Shown here piece after piece: positions 24,945-34,400 of a DNA stretch of 64,000 nt; positions within the stretch are counted from its first letter, which is position 1, and every line of letters begins with the position of its first letter. The position numbers and the translations under genes were made by a program. Source of the DNA: Kistimonas scapharcae (GTDB lineage Bacteria > Pseudomonadota > Gammaproteobacteria > Pseudomonadales > Endozoicomonadaceae). Below the pieces are notes generated by a model. That model was not told where the DNA came from. It worked only from the letters and a program-made list of their open reading frames with translations, and made no database searches. The stretch is taken from contig NZ_BAABFL010000074.1 in NCBI RefSeq assembly GCF_039540975.1, forward strand, positions 1 through 64,000. The letters are read 5' to 3'.

Positions 24945-27338
24945 GTGAAGAAGAAAAAACAACCGCGGCACCCTCAGCTAATACGCCTGTTACTACTTCT
25001 GTTGTGTGTATTCACCCCACTGCAGGTAATGGGTCATGCGCTCTCTGAATATGCTCTGGAGAATGCGGATGTCCTGTTCGATCGCTCAGGCAGCCTGACC
25101 CCACAGCAACTGGTTTCCAACCAATACCGCCACCGTTTTATCCCGTGGGATCGGACAAACTTTTACTTTACGCAGGACAGCACAGTCTGGCTCCGGTTCA
25201 CCCTGCCAATCAGTGAAACAGCCTCTCAGCCTTATGAAATCCGGGCACTGACCTTTGGCGATGATGATATTACCTACTACCTGCACCGTGGCAGGCCGGC
25301 GAAAGGTGCCGATGAGATAAGCGAACTGACGTCTCACCCCCAATTCAGCCATAACCAACACCTGATTCCCTTTGAGTACCATTCTGGCGAACAGTTGACG
25401 CTCTATGTCAGAATGCATTCGTCGTTTCACAAACGTATCTCCGCCTGGCTTAGCAAACCCAATAATGAGCACCATGCGATCCAGCAAACCCACTGGTTCT
25501 TCGGCATTTGGGCAGGCATCAATATTGCCCTGATACTGGTCACATTGACCCTGTTTCTGACAAGACGGCGGGTTGATTGCCTGCAACTCTTTGGTATCAG
25601 CCTGATTTGCCTGGTGTTTCTGTTAAGCTGGCAAGGGATTCCTGCATCATTATGGCGCCTGTTTCCTGACGCACAGAACCGTGTTCATTTTGCCAGCATT
25701 TCCGCTGGCTATGGTCTGCTTTGCCTGCTATCACGGACACTCCTTGAAACAAGCAAGAGTCGTGCTGCAGACCGGTTGCTGCTACTGATGAGTACCGGTA
25801 GTTTCATCACTGCGCTGACCATGCTGTTTCCAGGTTACGTATTACCGGAAAATGCCATCGTCATTCTGTCCCTCATGAGCTGTGCCAGCAGCATCATTGC
25901 CGGCGTTATACGGCTCTATGAGGGCTACATTGCCGCCTGGCGATGGCTGCTGGTTGTTGTGCCCTACACCATGATTTTCATCACCTTTGTCCTGTGCCAG
26001 TTCGGCATCCTGCCGTTTGATATATGGATGATGCAGTCCACGCTGGTGTTCAGCGTACTGCTACTGGTCACGGGCCTGTCCTTGAGCTTTTTAATGCGTT
26101 CCGCTGCCCCGGTTTCGCACTATAGAGATCTGGCACATGAATCAGACCAGCAGCCCACCGACAAACCAGCCCGCCCTCTCTGGAGCTATATAGGCCACGA
26201 CATCCGAACCCCAATGAACGGTATTCTGGGCATGTCGGAATTGCTGCAGAACACCTCTCTGACGCCACGCCAGAAGGATTATGTCAACACCATACAGTTA
26301 TCGGGGCGGGAAATGCTGAACCTGGTCAACCAGGTGGTTGATAACGTCAAGACGGAGGTGGAACCACCGCAAACCGAATCCTTTCCTTTCGAGATCACGG
26401 AACTGGTGCAGGCCTGCATGGATCGCTACCGCTACAAATCAGAACAGCTGGGGATTGAACTGATCAGCTTCATTCAGCCCGATATGCCAGAATTCCTTGC
26501 CGGAGATACAGAGCGCATCCGCCAGATCCTGCTGGCGCTTCTGGCCTATAACTTCAACCACATCGCTGACGGCGAAATACTCCTGACGGTCAGCCCGCAA
26601 ACACTCAGCGCCACAGATGATCCCGATAATACGAAAGACCAGAAAACGCTGGCGAGATTCACCCTGAAATGCTCAGATAACGGCATTGGCTATCGTACAC
26701 TTCGGCCCTATGCCGATAGCATGGCAGACACCCTGATCGAGAATGACACACACCCACCGGTCGGCATACTGCTTGCCCGTAACATGCTAAAAAGGCTGGG
26801 GGGCAGCTTTAACCTGATGACAGACGGTCAAAACACGATTTACTGGTTTACGCTTCCCCTAACCATCCTCCCTGAACTGACACCCGAAAGCGCAGATGAC
26901 CCAAAGGCCATCCAGCTACTAAGCCATCGCAAGGTGCTGGTTGTGGACGACAATGACACCTGCCGAAAAGTACTGGTCCGGCAATGTATGCATTTAGGAC
27001 TGGATGTCTATCAAACCCGCAACGCGACCGAAGCACTGGCCTTATTGCGGACAGAGGCCAGCCTGTCCAACCCCTTTGACCTGGCGATCCTCGATCAAAA
27101 CATGCCCGGTACCAGCGGCATGCAGCTTGCCACCCGGATTGCGGATGACCCTCTCCTGAAAGACAGACTATTGGTCATCATGCTGACAGGCAGTTCCATC
27201 CCTACGACACAGCAAACCGAAACATCCAGTATTCGCTGTATTCTGACCAAACCGGTCAGCAGTAAACGGCTGGGTAAAGTACTGGTGAGAGAACTCAGTC
27301 AAACGCCGAGGAAAAAAGTGTCGGCTGCCACCCTATAG
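24945..27338 (+). CDS. retS: RetS-like hybrid sensor kinase / response regulator
   Basis: 797 residues from a GTG at 24945 with GGAAG 5 bp upstream, which gives a proper signal peptide (KKKKQPRHPQLIRLLLLLLCVF). The order is a periplasmic 7TMR-DISMED2-type domain (about 30-175), a seven-helix DISM membrane region (about 185-385), a HisKA domain with H418 (IGHDIRTPMNGILGMSELL), an ATPase domain, and one receiver domain with D717, T748 and K769. The ATPase N-box is degenerate: RQILLALLAYNFNH has Tyr at the usual Mg-binding Asn. It follows purHD, exactly where retS sits in P. aeruginosa. Pseudomonas RetS has two receivers and antagonises GacS; this one has a single receiver. A BarA/GacS-like role is the alternative. 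Confidence 0.75.
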   Translation: MKKKKQPRHPQLIRLLLLLLCVFTPLQVMGHALSEYALENADVLFDRSGSLTPQQLVSNQYRHRFIPWDRTNFYFTQDSTVWLRFTLPISETASQPYEIRALTFGDDDITYYLHRGRPAKGADEISELTSHPQFSHNQHLIPFEYHSGEQLTLYVRMHSSFHKRISAWLSKPNNEHHAIQQTHWFFGIWAGINIALILVTLTLFLTRRRVDCLQLFGISLICLVFLLSWQGIPASLWRLFPDAQNRVHFASISAGYGLLCLLSRTLLETSKSRAADRLLLLMSTGSFITALTMLFPGYVLPENAIVILSLMSCASSIIAGVIRLYEGYIAAWRWLLVVVPYTMIFITFVLCQFGILPFDIWMMQSTLVFSVLLLVTGLSLSFLMRSAAPVSHYRDLAHESDQQPTDKPARPLWSYIGHDIRTPMNGILGMSELLQNTSLTPRQKDYVNTIQLSGREMLNLVNQVVDNVKTEVEPPQTESFPFEITELVQACMDRYRYKSEQLGIELISFIQPDMPEFLAGDTERIRQILLALLAYNFNHIADGEILLTVSPQTLSATDDPDNTKDQKTLARFTLKCSDNGIGYRTLRPYADSMADTLIENDTHPPVGILLARNMLKRLGGSFNLMTDGQNTIYWFTLPLTILPELTPESADDPKAIQLLSHRKVLVVDDNDTCRKVLVRQCMHLGLDVYQTRNATEALALLRTEASLSNPFDLAILDQNMPGTSGMQLATRIADDPLLKDRLLVIMLTGSSIPTTQQTETSSIRCILTKPVSSKRLGKVLVRELSQTPRKKVSAATL

Positions 27339-27358
27339 TGACAGCCGAAAAATAGGTA

Positions 27359-28438
27359 TCAGCCCTCCGCAACACGGCTATGCCAAGCCGGCGACAGTTC
27401 ATGAACCGCATCAATAAAGGCACCCGCGTGGGCCGGATCAACAAACTGATGGATACCATGACCGAGGTTGAAAACATGCCCGGAACCGGAACCAAAGGCT
27501 GTCAGAATGCGGCTGACCTCTTCCCGAATCCGTTTGGGTGAGGCATACAGCACGCAGGGATCCATATTCCCCTGCAGCGCCACCCTCTCTCCCACCCGGC
27601 GACGGGCATCACCGATATCCGTTGTCCAATCAAGTCCCAAGGCATCAGCACCGGTCTCAGCTATCGATTCCAGCCATTGACCGCCATTCTTGGTGAACAG
27701 GATAACAGGGACACGGCGCCCTTCATGTTCCCGAATCAGTCCGCTCACAATCCTTTGCATATACTGGAGTGAAAACTCACGATACGCACCGGATTCCAGT
27801 ACACCACCCCAGGTATCAAAGATCTGGACTGCCTGCGCGCCATGCCGGATCTGGGCGTTCAGATAGGCTGTCACGGTATCGGCGAGTCTCGCCAGCAACT
27901 CATGGAGCAGTGCGGGCTGATCGTAAAGCATCGCCTTGATGATTCGAAAATCGCGGGTACTGCCACCTTCCACCATATAGGTCGCCAGCGTCCAGGGGCT
28001 GCCAGAGAAACCAATCAGCGGAACCCGGCCATCCAGCGCCTTGCGGATGGTGCGGACAGCGCCCATGACATAATCCAATGACTGCTCAACATCCGCTATC
28101 TCCAGACGGTCAACATCCTCCGCGGTACGTACCGGATGACGGAAACGCGGCCCCTCTCCGGTTTCAAAGTAGAGCCCAAGCCCCATGGCATCCGGAATCG
28201 TCAGGATATCGGAAAAGAGGATGGCGGCATCCAGCGGATAGCGCTCCAGCGGCTGCAGGGTCACCTCACAGGCCAGCTCGGGATTTTTGCAGAGAGACAG
28301 GAAATCCCCCGCCCGGCTGCGACTTTCCCGGTATTCAGGCAAATAACGGCCTGCCTGTCGCATCATCCATACCGGCGTCCGGTCAACCGGTTCTCTCAGC
28401 AGCGCCCGCAGCAGACGATCATTCTTGAGTGCTGTCAT
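27359..28438 (-). CDS. hemE: Uroporphyrinogen decarboxylase
   Basis: 359 residues from the ATG at 28438 (E. coli 354); the frame extends 31 codons further but MTALKNDRLLRALLREPVDRTPVWMMRQAGRYLPEYR is the conserved beginning. It decarboxylates uroporphyrinogen III to coproporphyrinogen III in heme synthesis. Other marks are FSDILTIPDAMGLGLYFETGEGP, GFSGSPWTLATYMVEGG, FDTWGGVL and NLGHGI. It is convergent with retS, only 20 bp apart, with no clear terminator between. It belongs to the hemE-gltDB block order known in Pseudomonas, here split by the ridA and lipoprotein genes. Confidence 0.97.
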   Translation of the reverse strand: MTALKNDRLLRALLREPVDRTPVWMMRQAGRYLPEYRESRSRAGDFLSLCKNPELACEVTLQPLERYPLDAAILFSDILTIPDAMGLGLYFETGEGPRFRHPVRTAEDVDRLEIADVEQSLDYVMGAVRTIRKALDGRVPLIGFSGSPWTLATYMVEGGSTRDFRIIKAMLYDQPALLHELLARLADTVTAYLNAQIRHGAQAVQIFDTWGGVLESGAYREFSLQYMQRIVSGLIREHEGRRVPVILFTKNGGQWLESIAETGADALGLDWTTDIGDARRRVGERVALQGNMDPCVLYASPKRIREEVSRILTAFGSGSGHVFNLGHGIHQFVDPAHAGAFIDAVHELSPAWHSRVAEG

Positions 28439-28668
28439 GTCCAATCCATACGGCAGTAACAAGACAGCAACTATACCAATAAACCCGTACGATGCTACGT
28501 CCTCTCTGCTATAAACAGGTGGCAGCGTCAAAATGATTGACAGTTAAACTCCACTCCCTTGACCAGAATCAAAAATACTTGAAAAACCCGCACTAGAATT
28601 CAAGTCACACATTGAAAGGCTGCTTTGAGACAGCCCATCCAGATTGTTCAAAAGGTATACAGACCACT

Positions 28669-29043
28669 ATGAAACAAGTCATCGAAACTAATGATGCCCC
28701 ACCCGCTATCGGCCCTTACTCTCAGGCCATGCGCTTCAACGGCGTGATCATGACCTCCGGCCAGCTGCCTATCAACGCTGAAACCGGTGAAATGCCAGAA
28801 GACATCAAGGCGCAGGCTCGTCAATCCCTGGAAAACGTCAAAGCCATCCTGGAAGCGGCCGGATCCAGCATGGATCGCGTCATGAAAACGACGGTTTACC
28901 TGAAAGATATGAATGACTTCTCTGATGTTAACGAAGTCTACAAGCAGTACTTCTCCCTGCCTTTTCCTGCCCGCAGCTGTGTTGAAGTCGCCCGACTGCC
29001 TAAGGATGCTCGCGTCGAGATTGAAGTCATCGCAGATTGCTAA
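28669..29043 (+). CDS. ridA: Enamine/imine deaminase RidA
   Basis: 124 residues from the ATG at 28669, the normal RidA length; an upstream extension of the frame is not family-like. It hydrolyses reactive 2-aminoacrylate and other enamines produced by PLP enzymes. Signature: NDAPPAIGPYSQAMRFNGVIMTSGQLPINAETGEM, then SSMDRVMKTTVYLKDMNDF, and the active-site arginine in FPARSCVEVARLPKDARVEIEVIA. It is divergent from hemE with a 230-bp gap and ends in a bidirectional terminator. Confidence 0.95.
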   Translation: MKQVIETNDAPPAIGPYSQAMRFNGVIMTSGQLPINAETGEMPEDIKAQARQSLENVKAILEAAGSSMDRVMKTTVYLKDMNDFSDVNEVYKQYFSLPFPARSCVEVARLPKDARVEIEVIADC

Positions 29044-29044
29044 T

Positions 29045-29072
29045 AAAAAAGAGAGCCAATGCTCTCTTTTTT
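29045..29072. terminator. Bidirectional terminator between ridA and the lipoprotein gene
   Basis: AAAAAAGAGAGC (29045-29056), CAAT loop, GCTCTCTTTTTT (29061-29072). The A-tract and T-tract on the two sides allow termination of both convergent genes. Confidence 0.9.
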
Positions 29073-29096
29073 ATCTCTCCGCAATTCTGTGCGGGG

Positions 29097-29669
29097 CTAA
29101 TCCAGCAGGAAGTCCCGCGCCCCTTCAATTGGACCCAGCGGATTTTTCCTCGTGCCATGCTCAAGGAAAATCGGCACACCACTCCAGATTTTGTAAACCA
29201 CTACATCATCGACCAGAACTACCACTGAGCGGAACTCCCAGCCACTGATTTCAGTTTCTTTCCTGAAATTCAGCAAATCAAGCGCCGCGTTACCATAGCG
29301 ACGCTTTTTGCGGTAACGGGGATAAGCCTCTATTGCATAGCAGTTTTCACGTTGCTCGATACAGCGCCTGACACCGTTATCCAAGCGTTCAATGCCAATT
29401 GTCGGGTTCGGCATGAAAATTTTGATGACATCAAGGTAAGTGAGGCGTCGTACGTTCGGAGTTCGGAAAGGATCAAATCCCAGCTTGGTCAGTGCCTTGA
29501 AATCAGTCCGACCAATAATAATGCTATCGTAAGCTTTCTTGGCTTCTTCAAAGGTTGTCCAGGCAGTAAACGTTCTATTCTGGTCACTGGGGAGCACCGA
29601 TGCACATCCTGAAAACAACAAGGCACAAATCGCCCCAACTGTTATTCCGAGTTTCCTGCCAACTGCCAT
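29097..29669 (-). CDS. Uncharacterised lipoprotein
   Basis: 190 residues from the ATG at 29669 (a TTG six codons upstream is less likely; the ATG follows AGGGATG). A lipoprotein signal ends in FSGC (Cys22). The mature part is soluble with no recognised domain. It has a helical start (TFEEAKKAYDSIIIGRTDFKALTKLGFDP), a cysteine pair (RRCIEQRENCYAIEAYPRYRKKRRYG) and a C-terminal half of hydrophobic strands (SGWEFRSVVVLVDDVVVYKIWSGVPIF). The pattern of a short helix containing L-x-x-L-G-x-D-P followed by strands recalls small outer-membrane lipoproteins, but no function can be assigned. It is flanked by terminators on both sides, so it is transcribed alone. Confidence 0.8.
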   Translation of the reverse strand: MAVGRKLGITVGAICALLFSGCASVLPSDQNRTFTAWTTFEEAKKAYDSIIIGRTDFKALTKLGFDPFRTPNVRRLTYLDVIKIFMPNPTIGIERLDNGVRRCIEQRENCYAIEAYPRYRKKRRYGNAALDLLNFRKETEISGWEFRSVVVLVDDVVVYKIWSGVPIFLEHGTRKNPLGPIEGARDFLLD

Positions 29670-29781
29670 AATTACATCCCTGTGCAAGCCGGGTCATTAC
29701 CCTGAATATTCCGCTCCCGGTTCTTGAAGTATCGGCCATCCAGAGCCGCCCATAAGCGTAATCAGCACAAAGCATAAGAAT

Positions 29782-29807
29782 AAAAAACCGGCATAAGCCG
29801 GTTTTTT
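29782..29807. terminator. Intrinsic terminator of gltBD
   Basis: AAAAAACCGGC (29782-29792), ATAA loop, GCCGGTTTTTT (29797-29807). Read on the minus strand it follows the gltD stop by 24 bp with a full T-tract. It isolates gltBD from the lipoprotein gene. Confidence 0.9.
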
Positions 29808-29831
29808 ATTTACTCAGGTCATAACTATTGT

Positions 29832-31250
29832 TCAGATTTCCAGGTAATCCAGTATCCCTTCCGCAGCCTGACGCCCTTCCCAGATAGCAGTGACCACCAG
29901 ATCTGAGCCCCGTACCATATCCCCTCCGGCAAAGATCTTCGGATTATCGGTCTGGAATTTGTAGCGTCCATTTTCTGGCGCTATCACGCGACCAGAGTCG
30001 TCCATTGCAACACCTTGTGTTTCAAACCATGCCGCAGGGCTCGGCCGGAAACCAAAGGCTATCAACACCGCATCCGCAGGCAGGATTTCTTCGCTGCCCG
30101 GCACGGGTTCGGGCCGACGGCGACCACGCTCATCGGGCTCCCCCATCTGGGTAGTGATAACCTTGACGCCCTCCACACGATCTATACCGACAATCTCAAC
30201 AGGCTGTCGATTAAACAGGAATTCGACACCTTCCTGTCGGGCATTTTTCACTTCGCGCCGTGATCCCGGCATATTCGCTTCATCACGCCGGTACGCACAG
30301 GTGACTTTCGCCGCCTGCTGACGGATTGCCGTACGGTTGCAATCCATGGCTGTATCACCACCACCCAGTACGACAACCTTCTTGTCCTTCATATCAATAA
30401 AATCATCTGGGGATTTTTCAAACTCCAGGCAACGATTCACATTGGATATCAAATAAGGCAGCGCCTCATGGACACCTGGCAGGCTTTCACCGGGAAAGCC
30501 CCCTTTCATATAGGTGTATGTTCCCATCCCCATGAAGACTGCATCATACTCATCCAACAGCGCTTCGATGGTGATATCACGACCAATTTCAGTATTCAGG
30601 CGGAATTCGACCCCCATTTCAGTGAAGAGCTCGCGCCGGCGCTGCATGACGGTCTTTTCCAGCTTGAATTCCGGAATACCAAACGTCAGCAATCCACCGA
30701 TTTCCGGGTTACGATCGAAGACAACCGGTTTAACGCCATTCCTCACCAGGACATCAGCACATCCCAGGCCAGCTGGGCCGGCGCCAATCACCGCCACCCG
30801 GCGCTCAGTCCACTCAACCTCTGACATATCCGGCTTCCAGCCGAGCGCCAAAGCCGTATCCGTAATGTACTTTTCTGTCGAGCCAATCGTGACTGCACCA
30901 AAACCGTCATTCAGCGTACATGCACCCTCACAAAGACGATCTTGGGGACACACCCTGCCACAGACTTCCGGCAAAGTATTGGTCTGGTGGGACAACTCAG
31001 CGGCTTCAATGATATTGCCTTCAGCGACTAATTTGAGCCAGTCCGGAATATAGTTATGAACCGGACACTTCCACTCACAATAGGGGTTACCACAGGCAAG
31101 ACAGCGATGGGACTGGGCCGCCACCTGCTTCTGCGAGAACGGCTTATAGATTTCCTCAAACGCCTGCTTGCGAATCCGGAGCGGCTTTTTATCAGGATCC
31201 TTACGGCCGACTTCCACAAACTGGAAGTCATTGTTCAGTCGTTCAGCCAT
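29832..31250 (-). CDS. gltD: Glutamate synthase small subunit
   Basis: 472 residues from the ATG at 31250 (GAGG 5 bp upstream). It feeds electrons from NADPH through FAD and iron-sulfur clusters to GltB. The N-terminal cysteine motifs RCLACGNPYCEWKCPVHNYIPDWL and CGRVCPQDRLCEGACTL bind 4Fe-4S clusters. The FAD-binding site is VAVIGAGPAGLGCADVL, and the NADPH-binding site is KVVVLGGGDTAMDCNRTA. It lies 158 bp downstream of gltB. Confidence 0.97.
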   Translation of the reverse strand: MAERLNNDFQFVEVGRKDPDKKPLRIRKQAFEEIYKPFSQKQVAAQSHRCLACGNPYCEWKCPVHNYIPDWLKLVAEGNIIEAAELSHQTNTLPEVCGRVCPQDRLCEGACTLNDGFGAVTIGSTEKYITDTALALGWKPDMSEVEWTERRVAVIGAGPAGLGCADVLVRNGVKPVVFDRNPEIGGLLTFGIPEFKLEKTVMQRRRELFTEMGVEFRLNTEIGRDITIEALLDEYDAVFMGMGTYTYMKGGFPGESLPGVHEALPYLISNVNRCLEFEKSPDDFIDMKDKKVVVLGGGDTAMDCNRTAIRQQAAKVTCAYRRDEANMPGSRREVKNARQEGVEFLFNRQPVEIVGIDRVEGVKVITTQMGEPDERGRRRPEPVPGSEEILPADAVLIAFGFRPSPAAWFETQGVAMDDSGRVIAPENGRYKFQTDNPKIFAGGDMVRGSDLVVTAIWEGRQAAEGILDYLEI

Positions 31251-31408
31251 ATACACCTCATGAAACTTGTCGTCCTTCTCCGGTGTATGAGCATCGGGTT
31301 GCGTAAGCTGTCATCTTCTTGGTTATGCTTCGCATTGCCCGGGTAACGCTTGCTCACACCCTTTTTTATTCAACCGGCTGCCTGTGACAGCCGGCCCGAC
31401 GATCACGG

Positions 31409-34400
31409 TTATTCAGGACGGCCTCTTACTGTGGCCAGAAGACTGTTCATGCTGGCCGCCTTGGGCTTCACCAGCCAGAAACGGCCCACATAATCTTCAA
31501 AGTCTTCCAGTAGCGTGCATCCCCACTCGCTACCGGTTTCCGCCACAAACTCGGCGATAATGCCGTGCAGGTGAGTTTGGTGGTCTTCCATAGACTCGGC
31601 GTCAATCCTGTGGATATCGACCAGTTCATGGTTGTAGCGATCAACAAACTGGCGGTCCATATCCAGCACATAGGCGAAACCACCGGTCATGCCCGCGCCA
31701 AAGTTGTGCCCGGTCTTACCAAGAACCGTCACCAGCCCACCGGTCATATATTCACAGCAGTGATCACCGGTACCTTCAACCACGACATGGGCACCAGAGT
31801 TACGCACCGCCAGCCGCTCGCCGGCACGACCAGAAGCGAATAGCTTGCCGCCCGTAGCACCATAAAGACAGGTATTACCGATAATGGTACTTTCGTTCGA
31901 TGGGAATGCACTCCCTTGGGGGGGGCAGATAACCAGTTTGCCGCCCGCCATGCCTTTTCCGACATAATCGTTGGCATCGCCTTCAAGGCGTAGGTTCAAG
32001 CCACCGGCATTCCAGACACCAAAACTCTGCCCGGCACTCCCCTTCAGGCGAACCGTCAGCGGCGAATCAGACATGCCGAGATTGCCATGCCGACGTGCAA
32101 TCTCACCAGACAGGCGGGCACCAATCGAACGATCACAGTTACCGACCGTATAACTGAACTCACCACCACTCGCGGCTTCAATCGCCGGCAGCATATCGCT
32201 GACCATCCGCTCTGCCAGTTCGCCTTGGTCAAAGGGCGGGTTACGTGCCTGCAGGCAGGTATTGGGTTTATCTGCCGCGACATAGCTGTTACCCAAAATC
32301 GGTGAAAGATCCAGCTGAGACTGCTTAGACGTCTGCCCTTCCTTCACTTTTAACAGATCCGTACGTCCAATCACCTCTTCCAGACTGCGATAACCGAGGA
32401 TTGCCAGCCATTCACGGACTTCCTCTGCCACAAAGGTGAAGAAGTTCATGACCATTTCAACCGTACCGATGAAGTGCTCATCCCGCAGGTTCTGGTTCTG
32501 GGTCGCCACACCGGTCGCACAGTTATTCAGATGACAAATCCGCAGGTATTTACAGCCCATTGCCACCATCGGCGTGGTACCAAAGCCATAGCTTTCCGCG
32601 CCCAACATGGCGGCCTTGATGACATCCAGGCCGGTTTTCAGACCACCATCGGTCTGCAGCCGCACCTTGCCGCGTAGATCATTGGAACGTAGAGCCTGCT
32701 GCGCTTCACTCAGGCCCAGCTCCCAAGGGGATCCCGCATAGCGGATGGAGGTCAAAGGACTGGCGGCCGTACCGCCGTCATAGCCAGAAATCGTGATCAG
32801 ATCCGCATAGGCTTTAGCCACACCGGCGGCGACCGTTCCGACACCTGGCTCAGAGACCAGTTTTACGGAGACCAATGCTTCAGGATTGACCTGCTTGAGA
32901 TCAAAGATCAGCTGAGCCAGATCCTCAATGGAATAGATATCATGATGAGGAGGCGGCGAAATCAGCGTGACGCCTGGTACTGAATACCGCAAGCGGGCAA
33001 TCAGGCTGTTTACCTTGCCGCCCGGCAGTTGGCCACCTTCACCTGGTTTCGCACCTTGTGCGACCTTGATCTGTAATACTTCTGCATTCACCAAATAATG
33101 GGGCGTTACACCGAATCGACCCGAAGCAATCTGCTTGATCTTAGAGACACGATTGGTGCCGAACCGGGCAGGATCTTCACCACCTTCACCCGAGTTGGAG
33201 CGCCCACCCAGTCGGTTCATGGCCTCAGCCAGTGCTTCATGGGCTTCGGGTGACAACGCACCAAGGCTCATGGCCGCAGAATCAAATCGACGCAAAATCG
33301 CTTCGACAGGCTCAACGTCATCCAACGGAATGGGCTTTCTGTCACTCTCCAGGGCAAACAGGTCGCGGATCACAGCGACAGGGCGCTGGTTGATCATCCC
33401 GGCATAATCCCGGTACTTGGCCCGGTCACCGGTTTTCACTGCCGCCTGAATCGTCTGCACCACATCCGGATTGAAGGTGTGATATTCACCACCGTGGACA
33501 TACTTCAGTAATCCACCCTGCTGGATGGGTTTCCGGGCTTTCCAGGCGTCATCAGCCAATAACTGCTGCTCTTCCTGGAAATTCACAAATCCAGCACCGC
33601 TGATACGACTGGTCACACCACAGAAACAGAGGTCGACAACAGGTTTACTCAGTCCAACCGCCTCAAACAGCTGTGCTCCACGGTAGGATGCAATGGTGGA
33701 AATGCCCATTTTGGACATAATTTTGAGCAGTCCCTTACCAATCCCTTTCCGGTAGGACTTATAAGCGTCAATCGGATCAGCAATCAGCTCACCGGTCTGA
33801 ATGAGATCATGAATGATTTCGTAGGCCAGGTAGGGATAAACGGCCGTGGCCCCAAACCCGATCAGAACTGCAAAGTGGTGCGAATCCCGAGCCGTGCCAG
33901 TTTCCACGATGATGTTGGCATCACTGCGCAACCCAACCTGAATCAGTCGATGGTGGACTGCACCTGTAGCCATGGCCGGATTGATGGGCAACCTGCCTTT
34001 TTCAATCGAGCGATCTGTCAGCTGCAGCAGCACCTTGCCGTCTCGAACCGCTTGCTCAGCAGCATCACAGACCGCCACAATCGCATCTTCAAGCCCGGTC
34101 GCCGGATCATAGTTCAGCTCAATTCTGGCCACTTCAAGATTGCCCACCTCATGGTGTGCATTGGTCAGGTTCAGGAACTTGGTGGTCGACAGCACTGGGG
34201 ATTTGAGAATCACCCGCTCAGCGTGTTCAGGGGTTTCCTGAAACATGTTCTTTTCGGCGCCCAGACAGGTTTCAAGCGACATGACAATCGCTTCCCGCAG
34301 TGGGTCGATAGGCGGGTTCGTCACCTGGGCAAATTGCTGGCGGAAATAGTCGTATACAGGACGCACCCGCTGGGACAAGACCGCCATTGGCGTATCGTCG

